This document shows, in pieces, positions 1-11,005 of a DNA stretch of 64,000 bases (its first letter is position 1; each line of letters starts with the position of its first letter). Both the position numbers and the translations under genes were made by a program. The DNA is from Larus michahellis (taxonomy: Eukaryota > Chordata > Aves > Charadriiformes > Laridae). The stretch spans positions 110,121,847 through 110,185,846 of the forward strand of contig NC_133898.1 in NCBI RefSeq assembly GCF_964199755.1, in the 5' to 3' direction. The notes beneath the pieces were generated by a model. That model searched no databases, was not told where the DNA came from, and was given only the letters and a program-made list of their open reading frames with translations.

Positions 1-957
1 GAATTATTTAGGGAACTGTGTGAACAGTATTGCTTCACAAGTCTTGCAGCCACCCAGAATATAAAGTGTACATTATACAATACGAGTCATAAATAGACAT
101 TTCCCTGTTTTCTGCAAATCACTCTCACTACAATGGTTTGCCTCATCACAGCAGTCCAAATGGGAAAGCAAAGACATAAAGTAGCAGCATACCGTTGTGG
201 TTTCTATACTATCTGCAAACTCTATTTGCTAGCATAAATAAAGTTAACCTACTAGGCTAATTATCACTTACATTCTTCTGAGGATAAACTAAGACTGTGA
301 CTTTTCATTCTTACCCAGTATCTGTTAATAGGTCAGCCACAGTAACACCAGTGCTAATGCTGCTAGATGTTTTAACACTGAATATAAATTTATGCAAAAA
401 TAATTACCTTTACAGATTATAAATGTGACTTATGAGACAGATGTCACAACTTAAGGATGTGCAATCCTCGTGACACCATTGGGACTACATGCAAGAAGAA
501 CTGGTCAGGTACCATTCTTTTGTGGATTTTTTTACAGATATGCTTAAAAGACACCTGTACAGCACTATTTATCACTAACAGAATAGATATAAATATTTGA
601 AGTGAAATATAATATATATCATTTAATAGCAATAGAGCTAATCTTCCTTTTATTATAAAGGCTAACAGTTCTTCCAAAGTCAAGGAAGGTCCAGGCACAT
701 TTTCTAAAAATGTTCTAACCACTCCGAGGCTGGGTGGAACAAGAAGTAGCCATCATCTGCACCCTTGAGCAGGGAACAACTTCTTGATGTGCAGTAATAG
801 GAGAACGCAATAAGGAGTCATGGATCAACCTGTGACCTTCTAGGTTGCAGTGACATGACAGAACAGCTATGCATGCACAATGGCATAGCAAACCAGACAA
901 TAACATTTGATGAAGGTTCTTGTCTTTTAAAAGTTATTCTCAGTCATTACCAAGTGC
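1..957. other. non-coding AT-rich DNA
   Basis: No exon, repeat family or RNA gene was recognised. The open frames here are under 95 codons, have no recognisable domain and lack paired splice signals. Nothing is supported beyond AT-rich intergenic sequence. Confidence 0.6.
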
Positions 958-1152
958 CATTGAGGACCTAATAAACCATTGGAACGGGCTGCTTAGAGAG
1001 GTTATGTAGTCTCCATCCTTGGAGATTTTCAATACCTAGCTGGAAAAAGTCCTGAGCAACTCCAATTTAATGTTGACCTTGCTCTAAGGACATCAGCCTG
1101 GATGATCTTGTGAGTTCTGCCCCAATCTAAATGGTTCAGTGATTCTATGATC
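958..1152 (+). repeat. CR1 LINE 3' fragment (old)
   Basis: The sequence follows the CR1 3' region: an equivalent of 'gaacgggctgcttagagagg', then 'tccttggagattttcaa', then 'tggatgatcttgtgag', and it ends in the CR1 tail 'gattctatgat'. It is 5'-truncated, as most avian CR1 copies are, and diverged, so it is an old insertion. The orientation is set by the ATTCTATGA tail at the right end. The left boundary is approximate. Confidence 0.8.
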
Positions 1153-4100
1153 TTTGGGGTCACTCAGGCTGCCTGTAACCCTAACCTTCGGCACCAGTGG
1201 TAGATGACAATAATCCAGTCTTGTCCATGTCTCTTCCACTGGGTCAGATAAAGGAGTAATGGGAGACTGACGTGATAGCTTTTTGCTGGAGGATGGAAGT
1301 ACAGGCAAAGCTGTTGTCTGCTGAAGTCCTGCAACGCAAGTTTTACCTTTGAATCTAAATTATCTGATTCCAGAATTATTTCAGGTTCAAAGTATTGAAT
1401 CTGACCTACAGTCTTAGAGCTCTGTTTCATTAATACAATTGCCTCCATTTTCTCCTAAACCGTGTCATGGTAGGGGAAAAATATACCATAATTGGCTTCT
1501 CTCTCTTCTCTGAAGACTCCAACATACTTATTTTGAAACAATTGGATTCAGAGACTTTGATGTCACTGGCACAGTGGTAAAATGTACAGATTACTACTTC
1601 CTTACTCTTGTTTGATTGCTGCTGTTGTAATTCTTCCATTTCAATTATATCTTATTTCACTGATGTGTCTTAGAACAAACTGTTAGTGTACTTACATGCT
1701 CTGAGTGACAAAGATCCATTGTGAAACAGTCCGTTTGCTAGTCTATGTTTAGCATTGCTGTGTTATCTATTATTTATTCCCATCTCATCACCCTATTACA
1801 GGAATGAATGTATAAAATTGCAGAGGCTGATGTGTTCCTTGACTTTCCCCAAAGAAAACCCAGTCAAATAGATATCCAGTTGAATGACAAAATATTTAAA
1901 TAAACATGCAACAAGCATTCATAGAAACGCTACCTCAGTCTTCATTCCAGTATTCAGAGAGCAAAGGCATTCCCTGACGAAAAAGCTTAGTATCTAGCTT
2001 TGTCACTGTTGACAAGTTTTGGGAGAATGAGGATATTTCAATCCACATGTGCAGAGGAAACCATAATGTAAACATTTCACCTTTCCTACCTCAAAAGGAA
2101 AACCATAAAACTCAAATTACAATCCTGCTTTCCCATGGACAGAAAGTGAAGTATATACATGCTTCCATCATCTACTGAATTATTCCCCGCTCCCTTTTTT
2201 TTTATTCCTCCTTTGATGAAAAGAACTCCTGTCTTCTTTTCTTCTCTCATTCTTTGCATACTTCACTTTTCCAGGTCTATTACACATTTCCTAACTTGGT
2301 TCTTCTTTATCTAGGTGACTTATATGAACTTCCTTTAATAAGGTTAATTTTTTTCATGTCTTAATATTTAACATATTAGCCTCACAATGACTCTGTGAAC
2401 TGAGAAATTTCTATAATTCCTTTTTATTAATAGGAAACTTAGGCACAGATCCCACAAAATAACAGATGTGCCTGAAGTGGGAGTTGGCTACATAAGTCAA
2501 TGAGGGGATGTTGATATCAACATCTGTCCTTCCAGAGAAGACCTCAGTCATAAAGCAACAGTTTATTCCGCAGGGATGTGAGTGAAAAAGGAGGTACAAT
2601 ACACACCTCTTCTGGAAGCTGTGCAACTGTGTAGAAAATAATGTCGCTGGATTGTGAAAACTGCAACTGAGTCCTCAACGCTTAAGCATAAATGCTTAAA
2701 GCTGTTGTGTTCAGAGCTCAGACAACTAACTTCAGTGTAGATTCTTTTTACAAGACGGGACACTCCATCAGATGTGGCATCTTTAACACATGGGACCCTG
2801 GTTTCCCTCCCTTTGCAGAATCCTGTGGCTCTCTCCTCCCATCTCCTTTCAGTCTGCTTTGGCTCCTGCTGCCCACTAATACTGTGATGGCACAAGCTTG
2901 TTCCATGTCCATCGTCTAGCTCAATGGCTGGAGCCACAAGCAACTCTGTTAGAATACAAATAAATAGTAATAGAATCTACTAGCTATATTTGTTCTTGTC
3001 CTCAAGGCATTGTCCCCAGACCCTTCAGTCTCTTTCTATGTGAATTCAAATAAAATATTTTTCCTCTAACAAAAAAAATAATAATCTATGTAACAAGGGA
3101 AATTGGTATATTTATGAATTCTCTATTTAACTTTGACACAAACCCAACATTTTGATGGCCTAGAACATTATAAGCTTATTTAAAATATTGCATGCTGTTG
3201 CTTAAAGATTTAGAATGTTCTTTCTGTAAATACACTATACCAATCACAGTGCAGAGGACATGAATGACAATCCACGTCTTTCCAGATTGGATAACAGTTG
3301 TTTTTGTCTTCTGATAGAAAACCACAGAGTGTCCAAGGAGAGACTTGTAACCATAATGTATGACATCAAGCCAAACTTTGCACATACGTAAAGCCACAGT
3401 TAAATCTAACCAAGCAAAACCATATCTCTGGCACCACCTACAGAAGTATTTCAGTATTAGTTTTAAAGGTTTTCTGTTAAAAAAAAAAAAGAATTAAAAA
3501 GAGAAAAATGAAGGGGAATAATAAATAAAAAAGGAAAGGGTGAAGTTCAGGAACTAGAATGCTGTTTATTAGTAGCTGATATGCTTTCCATGCAACATAT
3601 TCAAACTCCAAAGTGTGCTTACGTGTTTGTGAATAGTCTACGGAAATGATTAACTGACAAGATACGATCTGTAATGTGTGGAAATCAATCTTTACTCTGG
3701 AGAACTTACTTTCTAGTAGTGGAAGACTATGTATATAGATTAATCACATTTTCACAGCTGGATTTTTGAATAGAGCCTCATTAAACTGGTATAAATATAC
3801 ACCATATTGTTGTGTTGTCGTTTTTGTTGTTCTTGTTTTTTTTTTTTTCTCATCAGCATCAAGATCACTTTGGTACGGAAGAACACTGTTTCATTATATC
3901 CACTCCAGCTGTGCTCTTCTTCCAAAGTCCTAGCACTTGCCAAATGTAAAACTTAGCACTTGCTCACAACAGTAAGTTGGTGAACTTGATTGAATGGAAC
4001 ATAATATGGAGAACAGACTAGTTAAGGGATAAAAAGTCCTCTAAAATGAAAAGAAAATTTTGGTTATAAATATTCTTTTTTGTTGTTGTTGCTCATTGCT

Positions 4101-7100
4101 AAGGGTGCTGTGGTTATTACCATAAACAAAATAGACACTACTGAGCCTCATAAGCGAAAAAAGATAAATTATTTGACCCAAATGACAGATAGCAGCATAA
4201 AATCCCATGTAACATCATTACGGTTGTTAAAAAGGTACAGAAACAGCATGCTATATAGTTGATACTGTTCTCGGAACTCTATAAGGAAAGTATTTCACAG
4301 TAAACATGATCTGAAAAGCTCAGTAAGGGCTGGTGCTTAAGTATGGGCTTTAATCTCATTGAAAAAAAAAATAAAATCATGAACTCAGTGATTTTAAAAG
4401 CAAAATATCTCTTTCATTTCGTCAGGGTCAGATTTCATTTGTGGATTCCTTAGAGGTAAAGCAGGTATTTGTCTGTCTTCCAGAGATGGGCCTGTGGCCT
4501 GCCGTGAAAGCAGGAGGCCGGGTAGATCCACAGGGGTCTGGAGTCCCACAGGACCCAGTCGCGGGGCTGGATGCCCAGGAGGCGGCCAGGGCAATGCTGG
4601 CAGGCAGAGGTTGGCCGGTGGGTCTGGTTTACCCTTACTTGGAAGTGTTTACGCTTAGCTATGCCAAGTATGCAGCATCTCTGTGTCAGGATGTGCTCCT
4701 CACCGGGCACTTAAGAATAGCAGCAAGGTGTAAATACGTTCATGGAGTCGCTTAGCCAAAATCTTTGGTTTTCGTGATGTTTTATGATTTGCCAGCTAGC
4801 ACTGTTGTCCTGGTAGCTACTGTGTAGTCTCCAGGTAGGTATAAGATTCAACAAAATTGCTGCATATATGCATATTTGCATTCTTCGCAATATTTTATGG
4901 GCATATAAAATGCCTATAAACATCCGTTATTGAAAATCTCTATTGAAAATATCTCCCTGATGAAATAACTTCAGCTGATTGCACTGATGTAGCTCAGAGG
5001 GAAATTAGACTTGAGATTGATTTTATACTATTGCATTTCCTTGAAGATTTTTTTTATTTTTTACCTAAAACAAATTGTATATAACCATTACATTTTGAAG
5101 TGAATGAGTAATTATTAAACTGGAGATTGTTATGATCCCATTAAAATAAGTCTATTCCTGTACTAAAAGCAATGATTCACTGTTCACAAGTGAGCTTAGA
5201 CCCCTGACGTTAAATGCTAATCCTTCAGCCAAACCAGAGCAGGAATGATTTCCTTCCTGAGCTGCAACAAAAAATTCCACCAAACAAACCATTTAACTGG
5301 TGTAGGAGTCCCACAAATATGAATTATTAGTGAGCCCAAGTCCCATATTACCAGAGAGGGCATTGGAGAATATATAATCTCACCTAGAGTGTGGGGAAGT
5401 AGGAAGAGCTTTAGCTGATGGACCACGGAGTGCTGTCCAGGTAGTAACCAGTTTCCATCTGGTGGAAACAAAGGTGGAAAGGAAGGGGATGGCGACCTCG
5501 TTCATGCAGCGGGTTCTTCCAGGTGCAGCATGTGATATATTTACCAAAAGCAACATGCTTCTGTTTGTGGGTGAACAGCTGAGTACCAATGATACTATCT
5601 GCTGCTGTTACAAAAAATAAAAAAAAAGAAAAATCTGTGAAATTACTATAACTGAAAAAAGATTATGGAAAACCAATCTCTCGCCTATTTTCAGTTCATT
5701 CGTTTTGTACATTTGACAGCACTTTTGGTATTGTTATTTTCACTTTCTTCTCTGAATCAGTAAATTTTCTCTTTTCTCAGGGAAAAGAAATTTATGTCTA
5801 TCAGCTTCAGTTACTTTTATTTCATTTCTTTTAACTGATCATATTTCACATTCACGGCATCTCCACTAACATTACAGTTGAGAACAGGGAGGAAGGGCTG
5901 TATCTGTTGTCTTTTATATAGGGAGTACAAGATACGTATCTTATTTTATTTACCTAGTCTACTCTGTTTTATTATTTCTATGGCAACTATTGCAACTTAT
6001 TCTGGATTTATCCAGTGCATGTAAGGTCAAAATCAGAAATTGCTGTGTAACAATTTCTTTCATTACGATATGTTTCTGTAAAGAATAGGTCCATTTTGCA
6101 TGCTCTGGGTGATTACCACCCAATTAATTTGAAATGCCAATTAATACAGGCCACATAGTAGGCTTTGTTATTGGAACAGTTTATTAATGCTTTCCCTGGA
6201 GTGAGATGATTTTAAATTGATCCCTTAGCAGTTAAGAGGTCTGTCGGTTACAACTCTACTCCCAGCCTTCCATGGACTTTTCGGGTGCTATAGAAAATGG
6301 TTTTCATATAACTGTTTTCCTCTGAATTCATGGATTTGCTGTAAATGTCACTGTGAGAGGGAAGCACTGACTGATTTGACAGAGTAGGTTTTTGGCAGAC
6401 TTCTTAGCAACTCTGCACGCTCTCAGTGACAGAGTGTTGATTTTCAGTCTTCCTATGAGATTGGGTAGGGATGGACAGAATTGTTTTCTTTCTCCCTTTT
6501 CTATTGTTCATAAGCAAGTGTTTCCAACTCTGCTGATGTCATATTGTCAGTGAAGATTATGCTTTTGTTTTAGGAGGCAGATGCACTTCAGATACTTTTT
6601 TGCTAATTTATATGGTGAGGTTACGTTATGCTTTCTTCTACTTTTTTTTTTGCTTTGGATTCCTTTTAGTGTTGCGTGGCCCTCTAACAAAAAAAAAACA
6701 CAATCATGCCACAAATTTAACTGATGGGCTTGAAGAATAAGCAAAGAGAAATTCGTAAGATGCCACAATCTGTGACTATGATGACTCATGCCCCAACAAA
6801 GAAGCTGAATGATTTTAGTAATAATATCCAAGTGGTGCATTCCAGTAACTTCATGCCACTGACTCACTGCTTGATTAGACACGGCACGCCACAGCTCCAG
6901 TGAGCAGAGAGAGGCAGCCTTCAAGGAGAGACTGCAAGGCTCTTCTTATCACAGACCTCCAGAAATCTCCAGAAGGTAGCTAATCCTTTCTTGCAGTTCC
7001 CACTGTAATATATGCCTCATTTTCCACTGCATCAGTATTTACTAGATCTTCCAAAATATGTGTACAATAGGTAAGCGTGTTAATATCACTCTTAGGCACG

Positions 7101-7689
7101 CAAGTGTATGCCAGTCCTAGTTGCAGTTAGCATTAGAAACAGTTATGGTTTTCAGAAGGTACTTGTGCATTGGGCACTTCTATGAACCTTAAATCCACAC
7201 ATGGGTATGTATGTAAGCAAATATAAATACATCACAGTATATTTCTGATTCAGAAAAGACTGGAAGTATGATAAATCTGAATGTTGAAGCTGAAAATTAA
7301 TAAAATGTCAAACTGGGAGTGTTAAAGGGATATTTTAATCCTTTTTTTATTCTGAAGTTTGAAAAATTGTATTGCATGGTGTAGAGTATACAGTATATGT
7401 TTACTTACACAGTCTCACATAACACGTTGCTAATAAAAATAGAGTAATCAAAGTACTCACGGCCTCCTTAGGAGTGAAATGGCATATCAACCCAAACCAA
7501 CAGACCCTGGAATCAAAAGGATTTTATTTCAGAAGTTAAAATACTGAAATGTCTTCTATAATGAAGATTTAACAGTTTCTCATACGCCGTCTGGTAGAAC
7601 TTGACACAATAGCATCACTTTCCAGGAAGGTAAGATTTTAGGCAATTTCTTTACTAAGCCTAATCTAAACTATATTGCAATTTAAGCCT
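1153..7689. other. non-coding intergenic DNA
   Basis: No gene was recognised in this stretch. It contains homopolymer runs (poly-A near 3479-3490, poly-T near 3836-3850) and the GC-rich islet described separately at 4440-4640. Open frames up to 126 codons (for example 2563-2943, minus) have no family I recognise and no supporting splice pattern. Confidence 0.6.
4440..4640. other. GC-rich islet of unknown nature
   Basis: A short block clearly richer in G and C than its AT-rich surroundings. It supports open frames on both strands (4441-4755 plus, 4450-4710 minus). The plus frame has an AG-preceded left edge (cgtcag near 4420) and could in principle be an exon, but I recognise no protein in it. 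It could also be a diverged transposon piece or a transcribed non-coding exon. Confidence 0.3.
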
Positions 7690-8215
7690 GTTCTAACTCC
7701 AAAGGGGAGAACTGCTCATTCATTTCCTCTCTTCATCAGCCTTTCATGGATCTCAAGAGTGTTTTCATGTCTTGCCTCAGACTTCTCATTCTTACACTCA
7801 GTAACTCCATATCTTTCACCAAGAGCAGAGCTCCAAACTTGCACAACAATCCAGCTGAGGAAACAGTTTTGAAAAGGGAGGAAAGATTATTTTATATGTC
7901 ATGCAGGCTATGGTTTTCTTTATATGCTACAGGCTCTTCACCTGTAGCTCTAGAGGATATCGCTAGGTTTACATTCATTGTATTGGCCATTATAATCTCT
8001 AAATATTTCCTTTATAAAACTGCTCACTTGCCAGTTCTCCATTCTGTATTACTGAAATAGTTTGTCCAAGTGAAATTTCCATTTTATTTTGTTAAATATC
8101 ATAGTGTTTTAAGACTATTTTTTTCCAGTTTGTCAAGATAATTTTGAATTCTAATACCGTCTTTCAAGATATGTTCACTCCCTCCCTTATTGAACATCGT
8201 TGTCTGCTGTTTTCT
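7690..8215 (-). repeat. ancient CR1/L3-type LINE relic
   Basis: On the plus strand the block 'ttccagtttgtcaagataattttgaattctaat' followed by a pyrimidine-rich 'actccctccctt' matches the reverse complement of CR1/L3-type reverse transcriptase ends as I know them from amniote genomes. The upstream part ('agagctccaaacttgcacaacaatccagctgagg') fits the same element further 5'. It is heavily diverged and its boundaries are approximate. The 104-codon open frame inside it on the plus strand is antisense to the element and is not a gene. Confidence 0.55.
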
Positions 8216-8811
8216 TATAATTTGCAACTGCTCCAATTCTTTGATTTACTAATTCTGTTTCTTATGATTGCAAAATGAGTATGAAAAAATGATCCTGCTT
8301 CTCTGATCCCTAAGCAGTTCAGTAAGTCTGAACTATGAAGTTGAGGTATTCACAAAAAAACACTCATAAAATACTTACATATTATTAATAGGATTAATCA
8401 ACCCAGAATACAGTCCTGGACACAGAAGGCAACTCAATTGTTCTGTGGGTAATATAAATACTGTCAAAATAGGGTAGATGATTCCATGAATAACTGTTTC
8501 AATATTGGTTAATTCAAATACTTTTTTTTTCCTTACAGGAAAAAATAAACTTTTTTTGCAGTCAAATAAAACAATTGCTAGAACCGATTCAGAACATTTA
8601 ATTTGAGAGTTTTGTTTGTTTATTATTCTTGGAGTTTGGTTGGTTTTCTTATCATACAGAAATGAACAGGAAGTAAACGTGTACTTGAAATACTTGCTTT
8701 AATTGATACTTTGAATTTTCCTGGGTTTTTTCAGTTTTCTTTTTCATTACTTTCTGAAACTGTTGAAGACCTACTGCAGGACTTCAAAAGAGAAATCTTA
8801 CAATGAGAGGG
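8216..8811. other. non-coding spacer
   Basis: AT-rich sequence between two LINE relics, with a short poly-T run near 8521-8530. I see no gene or named element. Confidence 0.5.
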
Positions 8812-8995
8812 GTAAGCACTGAAATAAGTTCCCTAAAGATACTTTGAAATCTCCGACCTTAGAGATTTTCAAAACTCAACCAGACAAGCCCAGAGCAGAT
8901 AGATTTAATTTTGATCTAACCCTGCTTTGAGTAGGAGGTTGAACTATATGACATCCAGAGCTCCGTTCCAATCTATATTTTCCTATCATTCTATG
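8812..8995 (+). repeat. CR1 LINE 3' fragment (old)
   Basis: The sequence contains 'agagattttcaaaactcaaccagacaagccc', 'gagtaggaggttgaactatatgacatccagagctcc' and an eroded tail 'cctatcattctatg'. This order matches the CR1 3' end. Many substitutions mark it as old. The left edge is approximate. Confidence 0.75.
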
Positions 8996-9774
8996 TAAAT
9001 TAAATAAAGGAGATATATTTTAAAGCTGAAAAAAAAGCAGTAATTTGACTGTTTGGTAAATGTCAGTATCCATTGTTTCTTCTAAAACTACTAAGCTAGT
9101 ATTTTTGTGCCCAATGTCCTTGGTAGCACACAAATAGATGTTTATTAGCTGACTGCTGGATGATCAGGGCAGTTTACTTGAACAACTTGAGAGCTGAGGA
9201 GATGATTCTGGTTCTTGCTGGGAAGTTTCAGCGCTGCGTCTCTGAACATCAGTGACACTCTCATCAGTTCTTGAGCTCCATCCATACTTTTCTCGGGAGC
9301 ATTCAAGTTTCAATTCAAGCACTGAGATGGATTTGCCAGCTGTGTCTGGTCTGCCTCATGTCCTCATTTGATGAACATGATTGCGGATGTGAAGGTGGGA
9401 GATAGACTTCACTCTGACTTGTAGCAATTTCATATAGATACTTTTCATCCCTTGTCGTACTGAACATAGTCGGTCTTTTTTTTTTTTTTCTGTCTCTAAA
9501 CGGCTAATAGAGGTTTATGAATGTAGCTATAAGCTAATTAAATCAGGTCGTTAATTCAAGCTTTTGGATCCAGCTGTTTGGGTCCAGTCCTCATAAAAAG
9601 CAAGATCGGAGAATGCTGTTACAAGGGGTGGCCAACTTTGAACTGATTTGGAAGAGGACAAAACTGTTATGTGAGGATTAGTTACTAGCAAAATTGTTGC
9701 AGATAGATAAGCTTCACTAGGGACACGAGGAAAGCAAGGTTTGTAGGAACAGGTAATTCTTCTAGTAATTAAGT
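8996..9774. other. non-coding spacer
   Basis: No gene was recognised. A poly-T run lies near 9477-9490. The 157-codon minus frame that begins in the GC-rich block to the right runs into this stretch, but it has no recognised domain. Confidence 0.5.
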
Positions 9775-10440
9775 GACACAGCTGGACAAAGCAGAGAAGT
9801 GGAGTGGGGGGGCACCAGGGCAGCCCCAGGCCAGGCACTGGCCACCTCCCTGGGGACAGGTTGAGCACAGGGTGGGACGTGGGCCCACAGGTGGGCCTGG
9901 CTGGTTGGGGCTGGGCTGTGGGTAGCTGGAGACCAGCCCTGCTGTGGTGTTGCTGGGCCAGGGGCTGATGGCCCTGGGGGCTGAAATAGGGTCCTGGGAT
10001 GTGGACAAGGCAGGGGAAGGCCATGGAGGGGCCAGGCAGGGATTGTCAGGGCTGGTGGTGCCTGTTGTCCAGACCCAGCACACCTTAGCCTCTCCTCTAC
10101 CCATGTAGCATGGAACTGACACCCAGCAGTACAGAACACAAAGCCTCAGCATCGTGGTGTGGGAACACCTCGCTGACGGGCGGTGACGGAGCTTTGACAT
10201 CATTTCGAGTACGCTGAATGAAATGCGCCCCAGAGGAATCACGAGCGCATCTCAGCGGTGCTCCATGGAGCCCAGGGGGATGCCAGCCAGAAGCTGTGTG
10301 CCATGGCTGGACACCAGCAATGATGGCAGAGGAAGATGCCGACTCTCAGCCCTGTGCTCCTGTCTCAGACTCTGCCACCGAGTCTGGGGTGGTTCTCCTC
10401 CTGACCTAGTCCCTGCACACAGTAAGGTTGCGCTTTCTGT
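9775..10440. other. GC-rich block with overlapping open frames
   Basis: The block is strongly GC-rich and CpG-poor in its left half. Long minus-strand open frames occur in more than one frame (9551-10024, 9762-10139 and 9769-10242; 125-157 codons). Openness in several frames at once is what composition alone produces, so I do not call a gene. The repeated use of 'ggcc', 'cagg' and 'ctggg' words suggests an old GC-rich repeat or LTR piece, but I cannot name a family. Confidence 0.35.
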
Positions 10441-10979
10441 TAAACCTTGAACTGGAGACAGTAATGGGCTAAAAAATCTCTATACATAGTGTGGTTACTA
10501 GAAGGGATGACAGAGTGACATTCAGCCGTATTACCTGAGGTGGGATGCTACAGGTGCCACTTGGCGGGCTGTCAGGGGGGATTTGCTTGCAAACATGCTC
10601 TTGTGCTTGCAATGAGGGTTGGCAGTCTTGTCATTGTGTTTCTTCTGCCGGAGAGTCTTGGCACGCAGTTATTTTTTAATGGTTTCAGACATTGCTATTC
10701 TCAGCTCACGCAGCTTGATAGAAGCTGCCACTAAGGTTTTGTTCTTCACTAAGGCTTGATCCTTCAACTGCTCATCCTAATAAGTCTCTGTCTGCTGTGG
10801 TGTGAGAGTCTACGCCAATGAAGTGTACAGCTCTGTTGAATTCACCTGGACCTTTTTTTTTTTTTTAATTATTCAAAGTTCTCTCCCTTTTTAATGGCTT
10901 TGCTGTTTGCTCACTTGGCTGTGCCCAGCAGGAGACTGACGCCAAGTTCTTGGAACAACGTATAGAATCGTACATGGAT

Positions 10980-11005
10980 TGTTTCACCCAGATCTGGGTG
11001 AAACA
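10980..11005. repeat. perfect 26-bp palindrome
   Basis: The half-site TGTTTCACCCAGA is followed directly by its exact reverse complement, with no spacer and no mismatch over 13 bases per arm. The next base pair outward (10979 and 11006) does not pair. The DNA could form a cruciform or serve as a symmetric binding site. No protein known to me binds exactly this site. Confidence 0.9.

Noticed and set aside
7746..8060. A 104-codon plus frame with a hydrophobic C-terminal half
   Set aside because: It is antisense to an ancient LINE relic and has no recognised family.
9551..10242. Three overlapping minus-strand open frames of 125-157 codons as a possible gene
   Set aside because: Several frames are open at once in a GC-rich block, as composition alone predicts. 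There are no recognised domains and no splice structure.
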